This document shows positions 35,091-45,416 of a stretch of DNA of 64,000 nucleotides, piece by piece. Positions within the stretch are counted from its first letter, which is position 1, and every line of letters begins with the position of its first letter. The translations under genes and the position numbers were made by a program. Source of the DNA: Nostoc sp. GT001. GTDB taxonomy: Bacteria > Cyanobacteriota > Cyanobacteriia > Cyanobacteriales > Nostocaceae. The notes under the pieces were generated by a model that saw nothing but the letters and a program-made list of their open reading frames with translations, searched no databases and was not told where the DNA came from. The DNA is taken from NCBI RefSeq assembly GCF_030382115.1, contig NZ_JAUDRJ010000003.1, forward strand, positions 6,667,232 to 6,731,231. The letters run 5' to 3'.

Positions 35091-37451
35091 TTAATTATTA
35101 CTAATAGAAAATCCTCGACGCGTAGGTTTAACATTAGCTAACTCCACCTGAAAAGTTATCTTGTCACTCATTTCCCCGCTTTTCGCTTCCAAAGTCCACT
35201 TACCAGGACGCAAATTCCAAAATAAAGAATTAGCTGAGTTTGTATCTAACTTTTCGCCATTTAACCACCACTCCACTGGTGTAGATTTATTTCCCGCTAG
35301 CTTAAATTCGAGTTTTTGCTGTGCTTCTTCACCAGGATAAACTAAAAATAAATCGCCATGATGCGGAGATAAAATTCTCAACCTGGCAGAAGTAAAATTT
35401 GACTGCTGTTGTTTTGCTAACCATTCATCATACTCTGGTGGTAAATTGAATTGATTGTCACGTTCGTAATTACTTTTATCTTCAGGATAGAAATATTCTT
35501 GCACCACTGAGGTACAATCTGGTGTGGGTCGTAATCCAGAAATTGCACAAACAGGTAATTGCACTAAACCTTTTGGAGATGGAAAAGCTGCTGGTTCTTG
35601 ATGTTCGTGCAGATGTAACATAATTCGATTCCATAAAGGTGCTGCGCCCGTCACACCTGAAACCTGTCGCATCGGTTCACCGTTAAAATTGCCTACCCAA
35701 GTAGCGACGGTATAATCTGTGGTGAAGCCAACAGTCCAAGTATCACGAAAATTGGAAGAAGTGCCAGTTTTAACAGCAACAGGAAAGGGTAAATTTAACA
35801 CCGAGTCTACACCAAATGCTGTTGCACGAGCATAGCTGTCACTGAGTATATTGGTGATTAATTGCCATATTGTCGGATTTTGGACTTCGACTTCTCTCCG
35901 AGACGCTACGCGAACGTTCAGTCGAACGATTTGAGATTTGGGACTTTGACTTTGCTCAGTCGAACGATTTTGAATTGGGGAATTGGAAAATGTGCTTACT
36001 AAAGGAATCGCCTCTCCTTGTCGTGCTATGGTCAGGTAAGCACGGGCTAATTCCCAAAGACTGACTTCGCCACTACCTAGAGTCAAACCTAAACCATAAT
36101 GTTCTGGAGTTTGATTGAGGTGTTCAAATCCCAGTTGATGCAGTCGTTCTAAAAAAGTTTCCACACCAACTTTTTCTAACACCTTTATTGCAGGTACATT
36201 TAAAGAATTTGCTAAAGCGATTCGCACCCGCACCGGGCCAAGAAATCTTTCGGTGTAATCTGTGGGGCTGTAAAGTTTCGCGCCGGGAATTGCATAATGG
36301 GCGGGTACATCTGCCAAAATGGTGTTTGGGCGAATTAAACCTTTTTCTAAAGCTAGTTCATAGACAAAAGGCTTGAGGGTAGAACCTGGTTGACGTAGCG
36401 CTTGCACTCCATCATTGCGTCCCAGTTTGGCTTCATTAAAGTAATCAGGTGAACCGACATAAGCCAAAACTTCACCAGTCTGGTTATCAATCACCAACGC
36501 AGCTGCATCATGAACATTGTTAGCGGCTAGGGAAGAAATTATCTGCTGTACCTGTGCTTCGACAAACTGCTGCAAAGGGCGATTTATAGTCGTGCGGATG
36601 GGGGAATTTTGTTCTGTTTGCGTCTTATCAAACTGATTGGCTAACCAAAATAAAAAGTGTGGTGCAGCGATAATTCCCCGCTGGCGAGATTGAAACACAA
36701 CTTTTTCGGTGTGTGTTCGGGTAGCAATCGCTCCACTAATATACTTTTCCTGTATCATCCGATTAAGGACGTATTTTTGTCGCTGCTTCAGCCGTTCCCA
36801 ATGTTCGTAAGGATTGAAATATGTGGGATTATTGGGAATAGCAGCCAACAAACTAGCTTGAGCAAGATTCAATTCACTAGCAGGGATGGAAAAATAAGTC
36901 TGCGCGGCTGCTTCCACACCATATATATTCCCGCCCATTGGCAGGCGATTGATATATGCAGAGAGAATTTCATCTTTATTCATCCCTGCTACTAACCGCC
37001 AAGATAGCCAAATCTCTTGCATTTTACCTGACAGAGTACGCGGGACGGGTTGTAACATCCGCGCCAACTGCATAGTAATTGTGGAAGCACCGGAAACAAT
37101 ACGTTTCGCGTGAATGGCTTCTTTGCTAGCGCGGATAACAGCTTTCATATCCAAGGCCCCATGATGATAAAAACTGCCATCTTCGGCGGCTAAAATAGCA
37201 TGAATAAACTGGGGCGAAACCTGATTTAGGGGTACTACTGATGTATGTTCTTGGTCACGGGTGAGCAATGTTCCTAATGGTAAACCATTGCGATCGCTAA
37301 ATTGCATTGCCAACTGATTTTGGGCAATATCTGCGGCCCGAATGGGCGCAAAATAAGGGAGTAAGCGTACCACCAGACAGATTAACAGCACAGCTAGGAT
37401 AATTTTACTAGTGCGCTTAAGTTTGAGTAGCGATCGTAAAATGAGTTTCAT
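35091..37451 (-). CDS. pbpC: Penicillin-binding protein 1C
   Basis: A membrane anchor (~15-35) is followed by a GT51 glycosyltransferase (AAEDGSFYHHGALD, with SGASTITMQLARML). A transpeptidase with SxxK as GSTLKPF and KTGTS as VKTGTSSNF follows. The BiPBP_C domain lies at the C-terminus (~690-775). This is the PbpC architecture. It builds and crosslinks peptidoglycan in the periplasm. I chose the ATG at 37,451, with AGGGA upstream. It is divergent from the alpha-2-macroglobulin-like gene; pairing of these two functions is common in bacteria (YfhM-PbpC). Confidence 0.93.
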   Translation of the reverse strand: MKLILRSLLKLKRTSKIILAVLLICLVVRLLPYFAPIRAADIAQNQLAMQFSDRNGLPLGTLLTRDQEHTSVVPLNQVSPQFIHAILAAEDGSFYHHGALDMKAVIRASKEAIHAKRIVSGASTITMQLARMLQPVPRTLSGKMQEIWLSWRLVAGMNKDEILSAYINRLPMGGNIYGVEAAAQTYFSIPASELNLAQASLLAAIPNNPTYFNPYEHWERLKQRQKYVLNRMIQEKYISGAIATRTHTEKVVFQSRQRGIIAAPHFLFWLANQFDKTQTEQNSPIRTTINRPLQQFVEAQVQQIISSLAANNVHDAAALVIDNQTGEVLAYVGSPDYFNEAKLGRNDGVQALRQPGSTLKPFVYELALEKGLIRPNTILADVPAHYAIPGAKLYSPTDYTERFLGPVRVRIALANSLNVPAIKVLEKVGVETFLERLHQLGFEHLNQTPEHYGLGLTLGSGEVSLWELARAYLTIARQGEAIPLVSTFSNSPIQNRSTEQSQSPKSQIVRLNVRVASRREVEVQNPTIWQLITNILSDSYARATAFGVDSVLNLPFPVAVKTGTSSNFRDTWTVGFTTDYTVATWVGNFNGEPMRQVSGVTGAAPLWNRIMLHLHEHQEPAAFPSPKGLVQLPVCAISGLRPTPDCTSVVQEYFYPEDKSNYERDNQFNLPPEYDEWLAKQQQSNFTSARLRILSPHHGDLFLVYPGEEAQQKLEFKLAGNKSTPVEWWLNGEKLDTNSANSLFWNLRPGKWTLEAKSGEMSDKITFQVELANVKPTRRGFSISNN

Positions 37452-37769
37452 CAGGGAATCCCTGCCCAAGAAAACCTACCTTAATCTTGACGCAGCGATT
37501 ACATCTACATCAGTAAATATTTCAAATCCTTAATAATTAATTTTTACTAACTGAGCAGATGTAAATTAATGTTTGCGAAATTTAAATACTTCTTTATAGT
37601 TAAGAATTGTAGTTATTTTTGGAACAATAACACTAGATTAGTTATTTATGTAAATAAACATACGTTACCTCCGCAGCTTGTGTAAAAATAACTAGTTATC
37701 TTGCATCCTTTATTAATGTTGGCATTTCCGACTCCATCAGGTAATGCAAGTTCTGATTTGCTATAGTGC
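37452..37769. promoter_or_regulatory. Divergent promoter region of pbpC and the macroglobulin gene
   Basis: About 320 AT-rich bases lie between the two divergent genes. I see no hairpin or repeat; the promoters of both should be here, possibly with shared control. Confidence 0.4.
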
Positions 37770-40700
37770 ATGAATTTTTTATTTTTAATTACTAGAAAAA
37801 TGATTATCAGAGTTTTACTGCGTTTCCAGCATAAAATAACCTATCGCCTTTTTAGGGTTATTGGCAGTTCTTTAAAAAAAATTAGGCGTTCTTCAAGCCG
37901 GAAGAGAACAATACACTTTCTCCTTCTCTTTACATTTATATTAGGGATGGCAGGGTGTAATTTTTTTGGTATCAACTCAAGTAAAGAACAACTCCCAGCA
38001 GTTTCCTCACTCACACCACCAAAATTACCAGACTGGATTGAACAAATTAGTCCCATTGCAGATGCAAAACCCCTCAACCAAATCCGCATCCGTTTTAAAG
38101 AAGCTTTAATCCCAGTTGAAAATCTTGATAGTCCAGAACAGCAAAAAATATTACAAAAATTTGCCCTTTGGCCGCCTTTACCCGGTCAATTTCGCTTTTT
38201 AACACCGCGCATGGTAGGTTTTCAAGCTGAGAAAGCTTTGCCAATAGCGACAAGATTTCAAGTCACTCTCAAAGCAGGTTTAGCCGATTTAAAAAATCAT
38301 CGCCTAGACAAAGATTTGCCTTGGACTTTCAACACTGAATCTATCAAACTGACTAATTTACCCGGTGTCAATCCCATAGAGAAGGCTGATATCGAACCAA
38401 TTGATTTACAACAGAAGTTACAGTTTACTTCAAATGTTGAATTGGATTTAACTTCTGTACAAGAACATTTACAGCTAATTCCCGAAGGTAAAAGTAAAGG
38501 TACAGGTTTTAAAGTTGAATTAAACAAAGAAGAAAAACCATTAAAAAATGAAGAAGACCCTTTAGAAAAATTTGATCCTTCAGCACGCAATTGGATTTAT
38601 AACCTCAATCCACAGCAAAATCTAGAAAAAGCAACTAGTTATCGGCTAGTATTTTCTCCAGGCATACGTCCTGCTTATGGCAATCTACCTACAGAGAAAG
38701 AATTTGCCACTAAGTTAGCAACTTATTCGCCTTTAGCATTTCAGAAAATTAACTTTTACGGGCAGCCAGATTCAGGCGGAACATTTGGAAGATTTGTTAA
38801 AGGCAGTCCCCAGCTAGAATTTAATAACGTTTTATTAGCAGATTCAGCTAAAGAAAACATTACCATCAATCCCGCACCAAAAGAAATTTCGAGAATTCTG
38901 CAAGTTAATGATGAAGATAAAATTGTCGGCATCAATCCTTATGCGCTAGAACCCGCCAAGACTTATACAATTACTATCGGCGAAAATCTCAAAGATAAGT
39001 TTGGGCAGACTTTGGGTAAACCCGTCACACTTAAATATGACACTGGAGATTTAGCTGGAGATATCTGGGTACCATCAGATTTGAATATTTTCCCTACAAG
39101 TAAAGATTTACAGCTAAATATTAGTACGGGAAATCTGCCAGAATCTAAATATAAAGCCGCTTATCGAGTAGTTCAACCGACAGATTTAGTTTATTTTAAT
39201 AATAGTAGTGAGTTATTACCACAACCTTCTGAATGGCAAAGCTTTAAGGTATCGGGTAAGAAAAATCAATCAGTTGATATTGCCGTTCCTTTGCGAGAAA
39301 AAATTAGTGCTGCTACAGGGATGTTAGCTTATGGAGTTCAAGCCCGCACGAATAAATATCAGGAGAATGGGAAGGAACTGTGGCGCGAACCTACGACTTA
39401 TGGCTTAGTTGAATTGACAAATTTGGGCGTATTTACTCAGTGGTTTCCTGAGTCAGGATTAATTCGCATCAATCATCTTACAGATGGTTCACCAGTTAAA
39501 GCGGCTGCCGTTGAAATTTATCAATCAAAATTACAAGCAAAATCTCGCCCCGAACCTTTACCTTGTGCAACAGGTAAAACTGATGACAATGGAATTTTTA
39601 GAATTGCTCGTGAAGGATTACAGCAATGTTATGCTGGGAATGAAAGTTCTAGCAAATCACCACAGTTATTAGTAATTGCCCGTGAAAATCAAGATTGGGC
39701 ATTTGCTAGAACTGAAGAATATAGCGGTGTTTATGGCTACGGTATTGATGCGGGTTGGCAAGATAAAAAGCCACAATCGCGCGGGATAATTTTCTCGGAT
39801 AGACAGTTATATCAACCAGGCGAAAAGGCTTGGTTAACTGGTTTTGCAGACTATTTACAAAATGGTGCGATTCAGCAAGACAAAAATGCTGCCTACCAAT
39901 TAACTTTGGTAAATCCCGATGGGCAAAAAACCAGCTTAGGTACGCAAACCACAAATGAATTTGGCAGTTTTTCTCTGGAACTGCCAATCAAAACTACTCA
40001 GCGCTTAGGCTACTATACAATCCAGGCTAAAGGTAAAAATGGACAAGAAATTTCTGGAGAATTTCGGGTAGCTGAGTTTAAACCACCCAATTTTAAAGTC
40101 GAACTCAACTTAGATAAAGAATTTGCTCTCATTGACGAGAAAGTTAATATTAATGCTACAAGCAATTATTTGTTTGGCGCACCTGTAGAAGGTGGAGAAG
40201 TAAAATATTTTATCACTCGCCAGCAGACTGATTTTGTTCCTAAAGGTTGGGAGGGATTTACTTTTGGTAGGCAATGGTTATGGCCGGAGGAAACCCCTAC
40301 TATATCTACTGATGTATTGCAAATTAATGCCCAACTAGATGCTAATGGTAAAAGTAGTCAAACTGTAAATGTGGCTAATGATTTACCATATCCGATGACT
40401 TACCAGGTGGATGTGCAAGTTGCAGATGTTTCTAATCTGTCGGTAGCGAATTCCAAAACATTTACAGCCTTACCCAGTAATCGTCTCATCGGGTTAAAAA
40501 GTAATTTCATCGCTGATGCTAATAAGCCTTTCCCGATTGAAGTGATTGTTACTGACCCTACAGGAAAACCAATCACTGGTCAACGGGTGCGTCTGGAATT
40601 ACAACAGATTAAATATAGCAGTGTCACGCAGTTAGTGGAAGGTAGCCGAACTCCAAAAAATCAAGTTGAATATAAAACAGTAGGACAAGCAGAAATTACA

Positions 40701-43616
40701 TCTGCAAGTAATCCACAATCGGTAAGTTTAACAGCACCGGAATCCGCTTCATATCGGATTAGAGTTAATTTTAGCGATGCCAAAGGCGAATTAAGTTCCA
40801 CAGATTTACAAATTTGGGCAACTGGAGAAAATCCGGTATTTTGGGGTTCTAAGGAAGATGATGTCTTAGAAGTTAAATTAGATAAAAAAGAGTTTAAACC
40901 TGGTGACACGGCTACTGCACTAATTCAATCTCCATATCCAGATGCAGAATTATACTTTGCTGTGATTAAAGATAAACCCCTTTATCAGCAGATTATCAAA
41001 GTTCAGGGAGGCGCACCACAAATTCAGTTTCAAGTTACACCAGAAATGTTGCCAAATGCAGCCATTGAAGCTGTCTTAGTAAGACAAGGTAAACCCATCA
41101 ACCAAGTGGAAGCGGGAAGTTTAGATAACTTGGTGAAGATTGGTTTTACACCTTTTAAAGTGAATTTAGAAGATAAGTATTTAAAACTGCAAGTTAAACC
41201 AGTGCAAGCATCATTAGAACCTGGTGCAGAGGAAACGGTACAACTAGAATTGAAGGACAATCAAGGAAACCCCACCAAAGGACAGTTTACTGTCATGGTG
41301 GTAAACGAGGCGGTGTTACAACTTTCTGGTTATCGTCCGCCAGATTTGGTAGATACAGTTTATGCAGAACAGCCAATTTCTACGCGCTTTAGCGATAATC
41401 GCCCAGATGTCATATTACAAGCACAAGATGTAGCTAAACCGAAAGGTTGGGGTTATGGCGGTGGTTTCTCAACTGGTGCAGCCAATACTCGCACTCGCAC
41501 CGATTTTCAAGCCTTAGCTTACTACAACGGTTCTGTCCTCACCGATGCAAATGGGAATGCACAGATAACTTTTAAACTCCCGGATGACTTAACTACATGG
41601 CGAGTTATGGCTGTCGCCACCGATGGAAATCTGCGTTTTGGTAATGGCGATGCGACGTTTATCAGCACCAAGCCACTGCTAACTAATGCCATCTTGCCAC
41701 AGTTTGCCCGTCCTGGCGATCGCATCCTTGCTGGTTTATCTGTAACTAATAACACCGGGAATACAGGAAATCTCTCAATTAATGGCGAACTTAGCGGTAC
41801 GGTGAAGTTTGCTGAGAAAAACCCCACAGCTACTTCTTTACAAATCAAAGCTGAATCCGCAACTCACGCTTATCGTTTTCCCATGCTGGCGGATAGTGTG
41901 GGAGTTGGTAAAGTTCGCTTTACGACTCAGCTAAATAGTACAGCCGCAGATGCTTTTGAAGTACCTTTGGAAATTAAGCCAATTGAAATTACAGAACAAG
42001 TCGTTGAATCTGGTGTCACTGAAAAACAGGTGAAGATTCCCCTGAATGTTGATAAAAATACCTTCCCTGATGCGGGAGGTTTAGATATTCAGTTGGCGAG
42101 TACTTTGATTCCAGAAATTAAAGCACCAGCAAAACAAGTTTTAGAAGATGATGATTTACCATTCACAGAACCGGCGGCGAGTCAGTTAATAATTGCTGCT
42201 AATTTGCAAACTATTACCCAAAAATACGGTCAGAACTTTGCAGAATTTAATCCTAGCCAACAAGCGAGTCAAGCAATTGAAAAATTACAAAAACTCCAAA
42301 TAGCTGATGGTGGTTTTGCTGCTTTCCCTGGACAAGAAAAATCCGACCCTTGGGTTTCTTCCTATACGGGTGAATCTTTGGCCAAAGCTAGTCAGGTGTT
42401 CCCTAATTTAGTCGATTCTGCAATGGTATCTCGCCTGAAAGCTTATTTACAAAAAGTTCTGGCAAACCCCGGAGAATACGACTTTTGTAAACAACTACTC
42501 TGTAAAAGGCAACTGCAACTTAATGCTTTAATCTCCTTAGCAGAATTAGGAGACAAACGCAATACTTTCCTTGCAGATATTTATGAACAGCGCAATAGCT
42601 TTGATGTAGCAACTCAAATTAAACTAGCGCGATACTTATCTCAATTCCCAGAATGGCAAGATGAATCTCAGCAATTAGTGAATAAGCTGCAACAGAATAT
42701 CTATGAAACTGGCCGCACAGCAGTTGTGAGTTTACCCAGCAGTTGGGGATGGATGAGTTCATCTACTACGACGCAAGCGCAAGCTTTACGATTATTTATT
42801 GCCAAACAAAGTAAACCCGAAGTTATAGATAAGTTATTACAAAGTCTTCTAGCATTGCGACGCGATGGTACATGGCAAACCAACTATAATAATGCCCAAG
42901 CCTTAACAGCTTTGGTAGATTATAGTCAACTGCAACCCACACCACCTAATTTTGTTGCCACAGTGGAATTAGCTGGTAATAAGTTAGGAGAAAATCGCTT
43001 TAATGGCTATCAAAATCCCAGCTTACAGCTAAATATGCCCATGAATAAATTACCTCGTGGGCGTAATGATTTAACCCTGCAAAAATCAGGTAATGGCACT
43101 TTGCACTATCTGGTTGCTTACAATTATCGCTTGCAAGGAAATCAACCAGGCAGATTTAACGGACTACGCATAACACGAGAAATTAGTCAAGTAAATAAAG
43201 AGAAAGTTTTGCAAAAAACAGGTCTTTATGCTTTCGATAAACCCTTGACTTTAGCCTCTGGACAGGTGTTTGATATTGGTTTAGAAATCATCGCCGATCG
43301 TTCTGTGGATCATTTGGTGATTAAAGATCCTTTACCATCAGGTTTTGAGGCGGTGGATGCGAGTTTTCAAACCGCTACCGCTGCATTACAAGCAAAAGCT
43401 GATAGCTGGGAACTTGGGTTTAAGAATGTGTACCGCGATCGCATTATCGCCTACGCCGACCACCTGGAACCAGGAGTTTATAGCCTCCATTACTTAGTCC
43501 GTTCTGTTACTCCTGGTACATTTTCTTGGCCTGGTGGAGAAGTTCACTTGCAATATGCGCCAGAAGAATTTGGGCGTACTGCTGAGTCTACATTGGTGAT
43601 TGAGGATAAGTCATGA
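37770..43616 (+). CDS. Alpha-2-macroglobulin-like lipoprotein lacking the thioester
   Basis: The 1,948-residue protein has a lipobox MAGC (Cys63) after a hydrophobic run FLLLFTFILG. It therefore is likely a membrane lipoprotein; the 48 basic residues before it suggest the real start is further in. Repeated MG-type beta domains fill most of it. The bait-region and A2M signature (ALAYYNGSVLTDANGNA, DDLTTWRVMAVATDGN) lie at ~1,245-1,310. A helical thioester-type domain is at ~1,450-1,680, where the CLEQ thioester expected of YfhM is replaced by PFTEPAASQ, so no thioester can form. It would be a protease trap guarding the periplasm beside PbpC; without the thioester it would work by physical trapping only. 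Confidence 0.88.
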   Translation: MNFLFLITRKMIIRVLLRFQHKITYRLFRVIGSSLKKIRRSSSRKRTIHFLLLFTFILGMAGCNFFGINSSKEQLPAVSSLTPPKLPDWIEQISPIADAKPLNQIRIRFKEALIPVENLDSPEQQKILQKFALWPPLPGQFRFLTPRMVGFQAEKALPIATRFQVTLKAGLADLKNHRLDKDLPWTFNTESIKLTNLPGVNPIEKADIEPIDLQQKLQFTSNVELDLTSVQEHLQLIPEGKSKGTGFKVELNKEEKPLKNEEDPLEKFDPSARNWIYNLNPQQNLEKATSYRLVFSPGIRPAYGNLPTEKEFATKLATYSPLAFQKINFYGQPDSGGTFGRFVKGSPQLEFNNVLLADSAKENITINPAPKEISRILQVNDEDKIVGINPYALEPAKTYTITIGENLKDKFGQTLGKPVTLKYDTGDLAGDIWVPSDLNIFPTSKDLQLNISTGNLPESKYKAAYRVVQPTDLVYFNNSSELLPQPSEWQSFKVSGKKNQSVDIAVPLREKISAATGMLAYGVQARTNKYQENGKELWREPTTYGLVELTNLGVFTQWFPESGLIRINHLTDGSPVKAAAVEIYQSKLQAKSRPEPLPCATGKTDDNGIFRIAREGLQQCYAGNESSSKSPQLLVIARENQDWAFARTEEYSGVYGYGIDAGWQDKKPQSRGIIFSDRQLYQPGEKAWLTGFADYLQNGAIQQDKNAAYQLTLVNPDGQKTSLGTQTTNEFGSFSLELPIKTTQRLGYYTIQAKGKNGQEISGEFRVAEFKPPNFKVELNLDKEFALIDEKVNINATSNYLFGAPVEGGEVKYFITRQQTDFVPKGWEGFTFGRQWLWPEETPTISTDVLQINAQLDANGKSSQTVNVANDLPYPMTYQVDVQVADVSNLSVANSKTFTALPSNRLIGLKSNFIADANKPFPIEVIVTDPTGKPITGQRVRLELQQIKYSSVTQLVEGSRTPKNQVEYKTVGQAEITSASNPQSVSLTAPESASYRIRVNFSDAKGELSSTDLQIWATGENPVFWGSKEDDVLEVKLDKKEFKPGDTATALIQSPYPDAELYFAVIKDKPLYQQIIKVQGGAPQIQFQVTPEMLPNAAIEAVLVRQGKPINQVEAGSLDNLVKIGFTPFKVNLEDKYLKLQVKPVQASLEPGAEETVQLELKDNQGNPTKGQFTVMVVNEAVLQLSGYRPPDLVDTVYAEQPISTRFSDNRPDVILQAQDVAKPKGWGYGGGFSTGAANTRTRTDFQALAYYNGSVLTDANGNAQITFKLPDDLTTWRVMAVATDGNLRFGNGDATFISTKPLLTNAILPQFARPGDRILAGLSVTNNTGNTGNLSINGELSGTVKFAEKNPTATSLQIKAESATHAYRFPMLADSVGVGKVRFTTQLNSTAADAFEVPLEIKPIEITEQVVESGVTEKQVKIPLNVDKNTFPDAGGLDIQLASTLIPEIKAPAKQVLEDDDLPFTEPAASQLIIAANLQTITQKYGQNFAEFNPSQQASQAIEKLQKLQIADGGFAAFPGQEKSDPWVSSYTGESLAKASQVFPNLVDSAMVSRLKAYLQKVLANPGEYDFCKQLLCKRQLQLNALISLAELGDKRNTFLADIYEQRNSFDVATQIKLARYLSQFPEWQDESQQLVNKLQQNIYETGRTAVVSLPSSWGWMSSSTTTQAQALRLFIAKQSKPEVIDKLLQSLLALRRDGTWQTNYNNAQALTALVDYSQLQPTPPNFVATVELAGNKLGENRFNGYQNPSLQLNMPMNKLPRGRNDLTLQKSGNGTLHYLVAYNYRLQGNQPGRFNGLRITREISQVNKEKVLQKTGLYAFDKPLTLASGQVFDIGLEIIADRSVDHLVIKDPLPSGFEAVDASFQTATAALQAKADSWELGFKNVYRDRIIAYADHLEPGVYSLHYLVRSVTPGTFSWPGGEVHLQYAPEEFGRTAESTLVIEDKS

Positions 43617-43810
43617 CAACTCGGTTCTATAACCAATGCGATCGCCTTTTCACCTCAGCCAACAAATAATAACAATCAAAATCTGTATATGTTCAATAAA
43701 AGTTTTGTAGAAATTAAAGATTATTTATGGGAAGATGTTACCTATATGTAGAATAGATATTACTATAATTATCAAAATATTGATAATATCATCCTGCATT
43801 CAAAGTTTCA

Positions 43811-44578
43811 TCAAGACGATCCCTGATTTTTGATTTGTTTAGATGTAGCTTCCATAAAGTCGATAAAAACTTTTATGAGCTTATGAATTCCCTCGCTACC
43901 TCCTGCAATTAAACCTCCTGTCAGCAGTGCATCTAAACAACGGAAAATAATTACTTGTATGGGATTATCTAAATCAATAACTACAAGTGGCTCAATTGAG
44001 CGAACACCTATTGCACTCATTAAAAGACCGAATAAAAGAGATGTCCATAGAGCAATTGTTCGTGTATCAGATTTATAAGCTGCTCTTTGGCGCTCTTTTT
44101 CATTTATATCATCCATTTGTGGCCTGAAAATTTTTAATGAGTTTTGTTGATTTTGCGTAAAATTTTGGATTATTTGCTGTTCTAAACTCATTCCTTCTGG
44201 TGGGAGTCCACTAATTTGATTTGATTCCAAAGAAGGAAACTGTTGCTGTTGTCCTTCCATAAGTTTTATTTTCTCAGAAATGAGAGCCTTTTCTTGCTGA
44301 ATACTAATATCTAATTGTTCAACGAATGGGCCACGCCAAGTAGTTATAAAAACTTCTAAAGAACGCTCTAGCAATAAAGAGATAAATAATTGTAATGTGA
44401 GTAGTTGGACAATCTCATTAACTCCAAATGGTTTTAAAACAAATGGTTTAGATGATAACCAAGTTGACAAAGTTACTACTAGAAAACTAATAATGATTAA
44501 TACAATAAATAGAGGAGATTCGGGAGAAAGCTTTAGCAACGTATCTATACTCCTGTTTCGCGTCACAATACATAACAC
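43811..44578 (-). CDS. Hypothetical membrane protein
   Basis: The 255-residue protein has four hydrophobic stretches (~23-43, ~57-74, ~178-196, ~206-245) with a long polar, Gln/Glu-rich central region between the second and third. The C-terminal GGLIAGGSEGIHKLIKVF is distinctive, but I do not recognise a named family. The N-terminal MLCIVTRNRSID may be an extension; a later start is possible. It is convergent with the macroglobulin gene. Confidence 0.6.
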   Translation of the reverse strand: MLCIVTRNRSIDTLLKLSPESPLFIVLIIISFLVVTLSTWLSSKPFVLKPFGVNEIVQLLTLQLFISLLLERSLEVFITTWRGPFVEQLDISIQQEKALISEKIKLMEGQQQQFPSLESNQISGLPPEGMSLEQQIIQNFTQNQQNSLKIFRPQMDDINEKERQRAAYKSDTRTIALWTSLLFGLLMSAIGVRSIEPLVVIDLDNPIQVIIFRCLDALLTGGLIAGGSEGIHKLIKVFIDFMEATSKQIKNQGSS

Positions 44579-44687
44579 AGCCTGGAGGTGAAAACTACAC
44601 CTGCTGAGTAACTTAACAACGTTAATTTGATAGAACAGTAAATAATTTATGACCTGTCCCTTTTTTCTAAAAGTTGTGATGAGTCAT
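44579..44687. other. Region upstream of the membrane protein
   Basis: This is a short AT-rich stretch before the third MITE-like element. I see nothing coding in it. Confidence 0.3.
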
Positions 44688-44822
44688 ATCATGTCCGCCA
44701 AATTACCCATAATAAAATAACCCCACCCCCAACCCCCTCCCCGCCTGCGGGGAGAGGAGACAAAGCACAGCTTTGGCGGGGTGGGGTTCTTCGGGTTTAA
44801 TAAGCAATCAAGCGGACATGAT
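44688..44822. mobile_element. MITE-like element, copy 3, without nested IS
   Basis: This 135-bp copy has the same terminal repeats ATCATGTCCGC / GCGGACATGAT, flanked by AT at 44,686-44,687 and 44,823-44,824. Compared on the opposite strand, its interior (tgattgcttattaaacccga, accccacc) matches the outer parts of the two composite copies. It shows the empty form of the element. Confidence 0.8.
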
Positions 44823-44907
44823 ATCACGCCGCTGTGGGAGCAGAAAGCATTCCAGTGCTACTGTGCATGGGACGACGCTAGAGCAAGTAGCAACCGTAGC
44901 ACCAACT

Positions 44908-44935
44908 AAAAACCCCTCCAAGGTGTTGGAGGGGT
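44908..44935 (-). terminator. Rho-independent terminator
   Basis: On the minus strand ACCCCTCCAA pairs with TTGGAGGGGT and is followed by five T. It lies ~140 bases downstream of the small secreted-protein gene and should end its transcript. Confidence 0.7.
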
Positions 44936-45074
44936 GAAAGTAATTTTTGCAAATGAGATGGTGATTAGGGGGAGACAGCAGCTTTTCTTGTTTAATTATG
45001 AATTTTCTTGTCAAAGCAACCAGATGATAGTACAGCATTTTATAAATCCATTACGAACCTCCGCAAGTCTGTAC

Positions 45075-45386
45075 TTAGTAAGATAAATCATTAGTGGTAG
45101 TGTATGATGTCAGATGCGACTCGACAGCGTTTAGATAACCTTTATCATTCAAAGCTTGTGCTGGTAACTTTTTAGGGTTGACAGCAGTCTTAACCACATT
45201 TAATGCAGTCAGGTTTCCTGTTTGGTATTGAGAGGGTTTGAGATAGCTGACGTTAGATGAATTGTTAGAATTGATAGCTATAGGTTCGCCACTATTGCTA
45301 GTAGCTATTTGAACGCCACCGATTCCAGGCAATAAAGCAATAGAAGTAACAATGAGTACAGAATCAATCAAGATAGAGAGTTTCAT
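45075..45386 (-). CDS. Small secreted hypothetical protein
   Basis: The start chosen is the ATG at 45,386 (MKLSILIDSVLIVTSIALLP), which gives a signal peptide; the ORF extends ten codons further. The ~80-residue mature part is rich in Asn, Ser and Thr and has no cysteine. No family is recognised. It ends ~140 bases before a clear terminator. Confidence 0.5.
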   Translation of the reverse strand: MKLSILIDSVLIVTSIALLPGIGGVQIATSNSGEPIAINSNNSSNVSYLKPSQYQTGNLTALNVVKTAVNPKKLPAQALNDKGYLNAVESHLTSYTTTNDLSY

Positions 45387-45416
45387 AGGATTATCCTTAG
45401 TTATAGGAAAGTGCAA

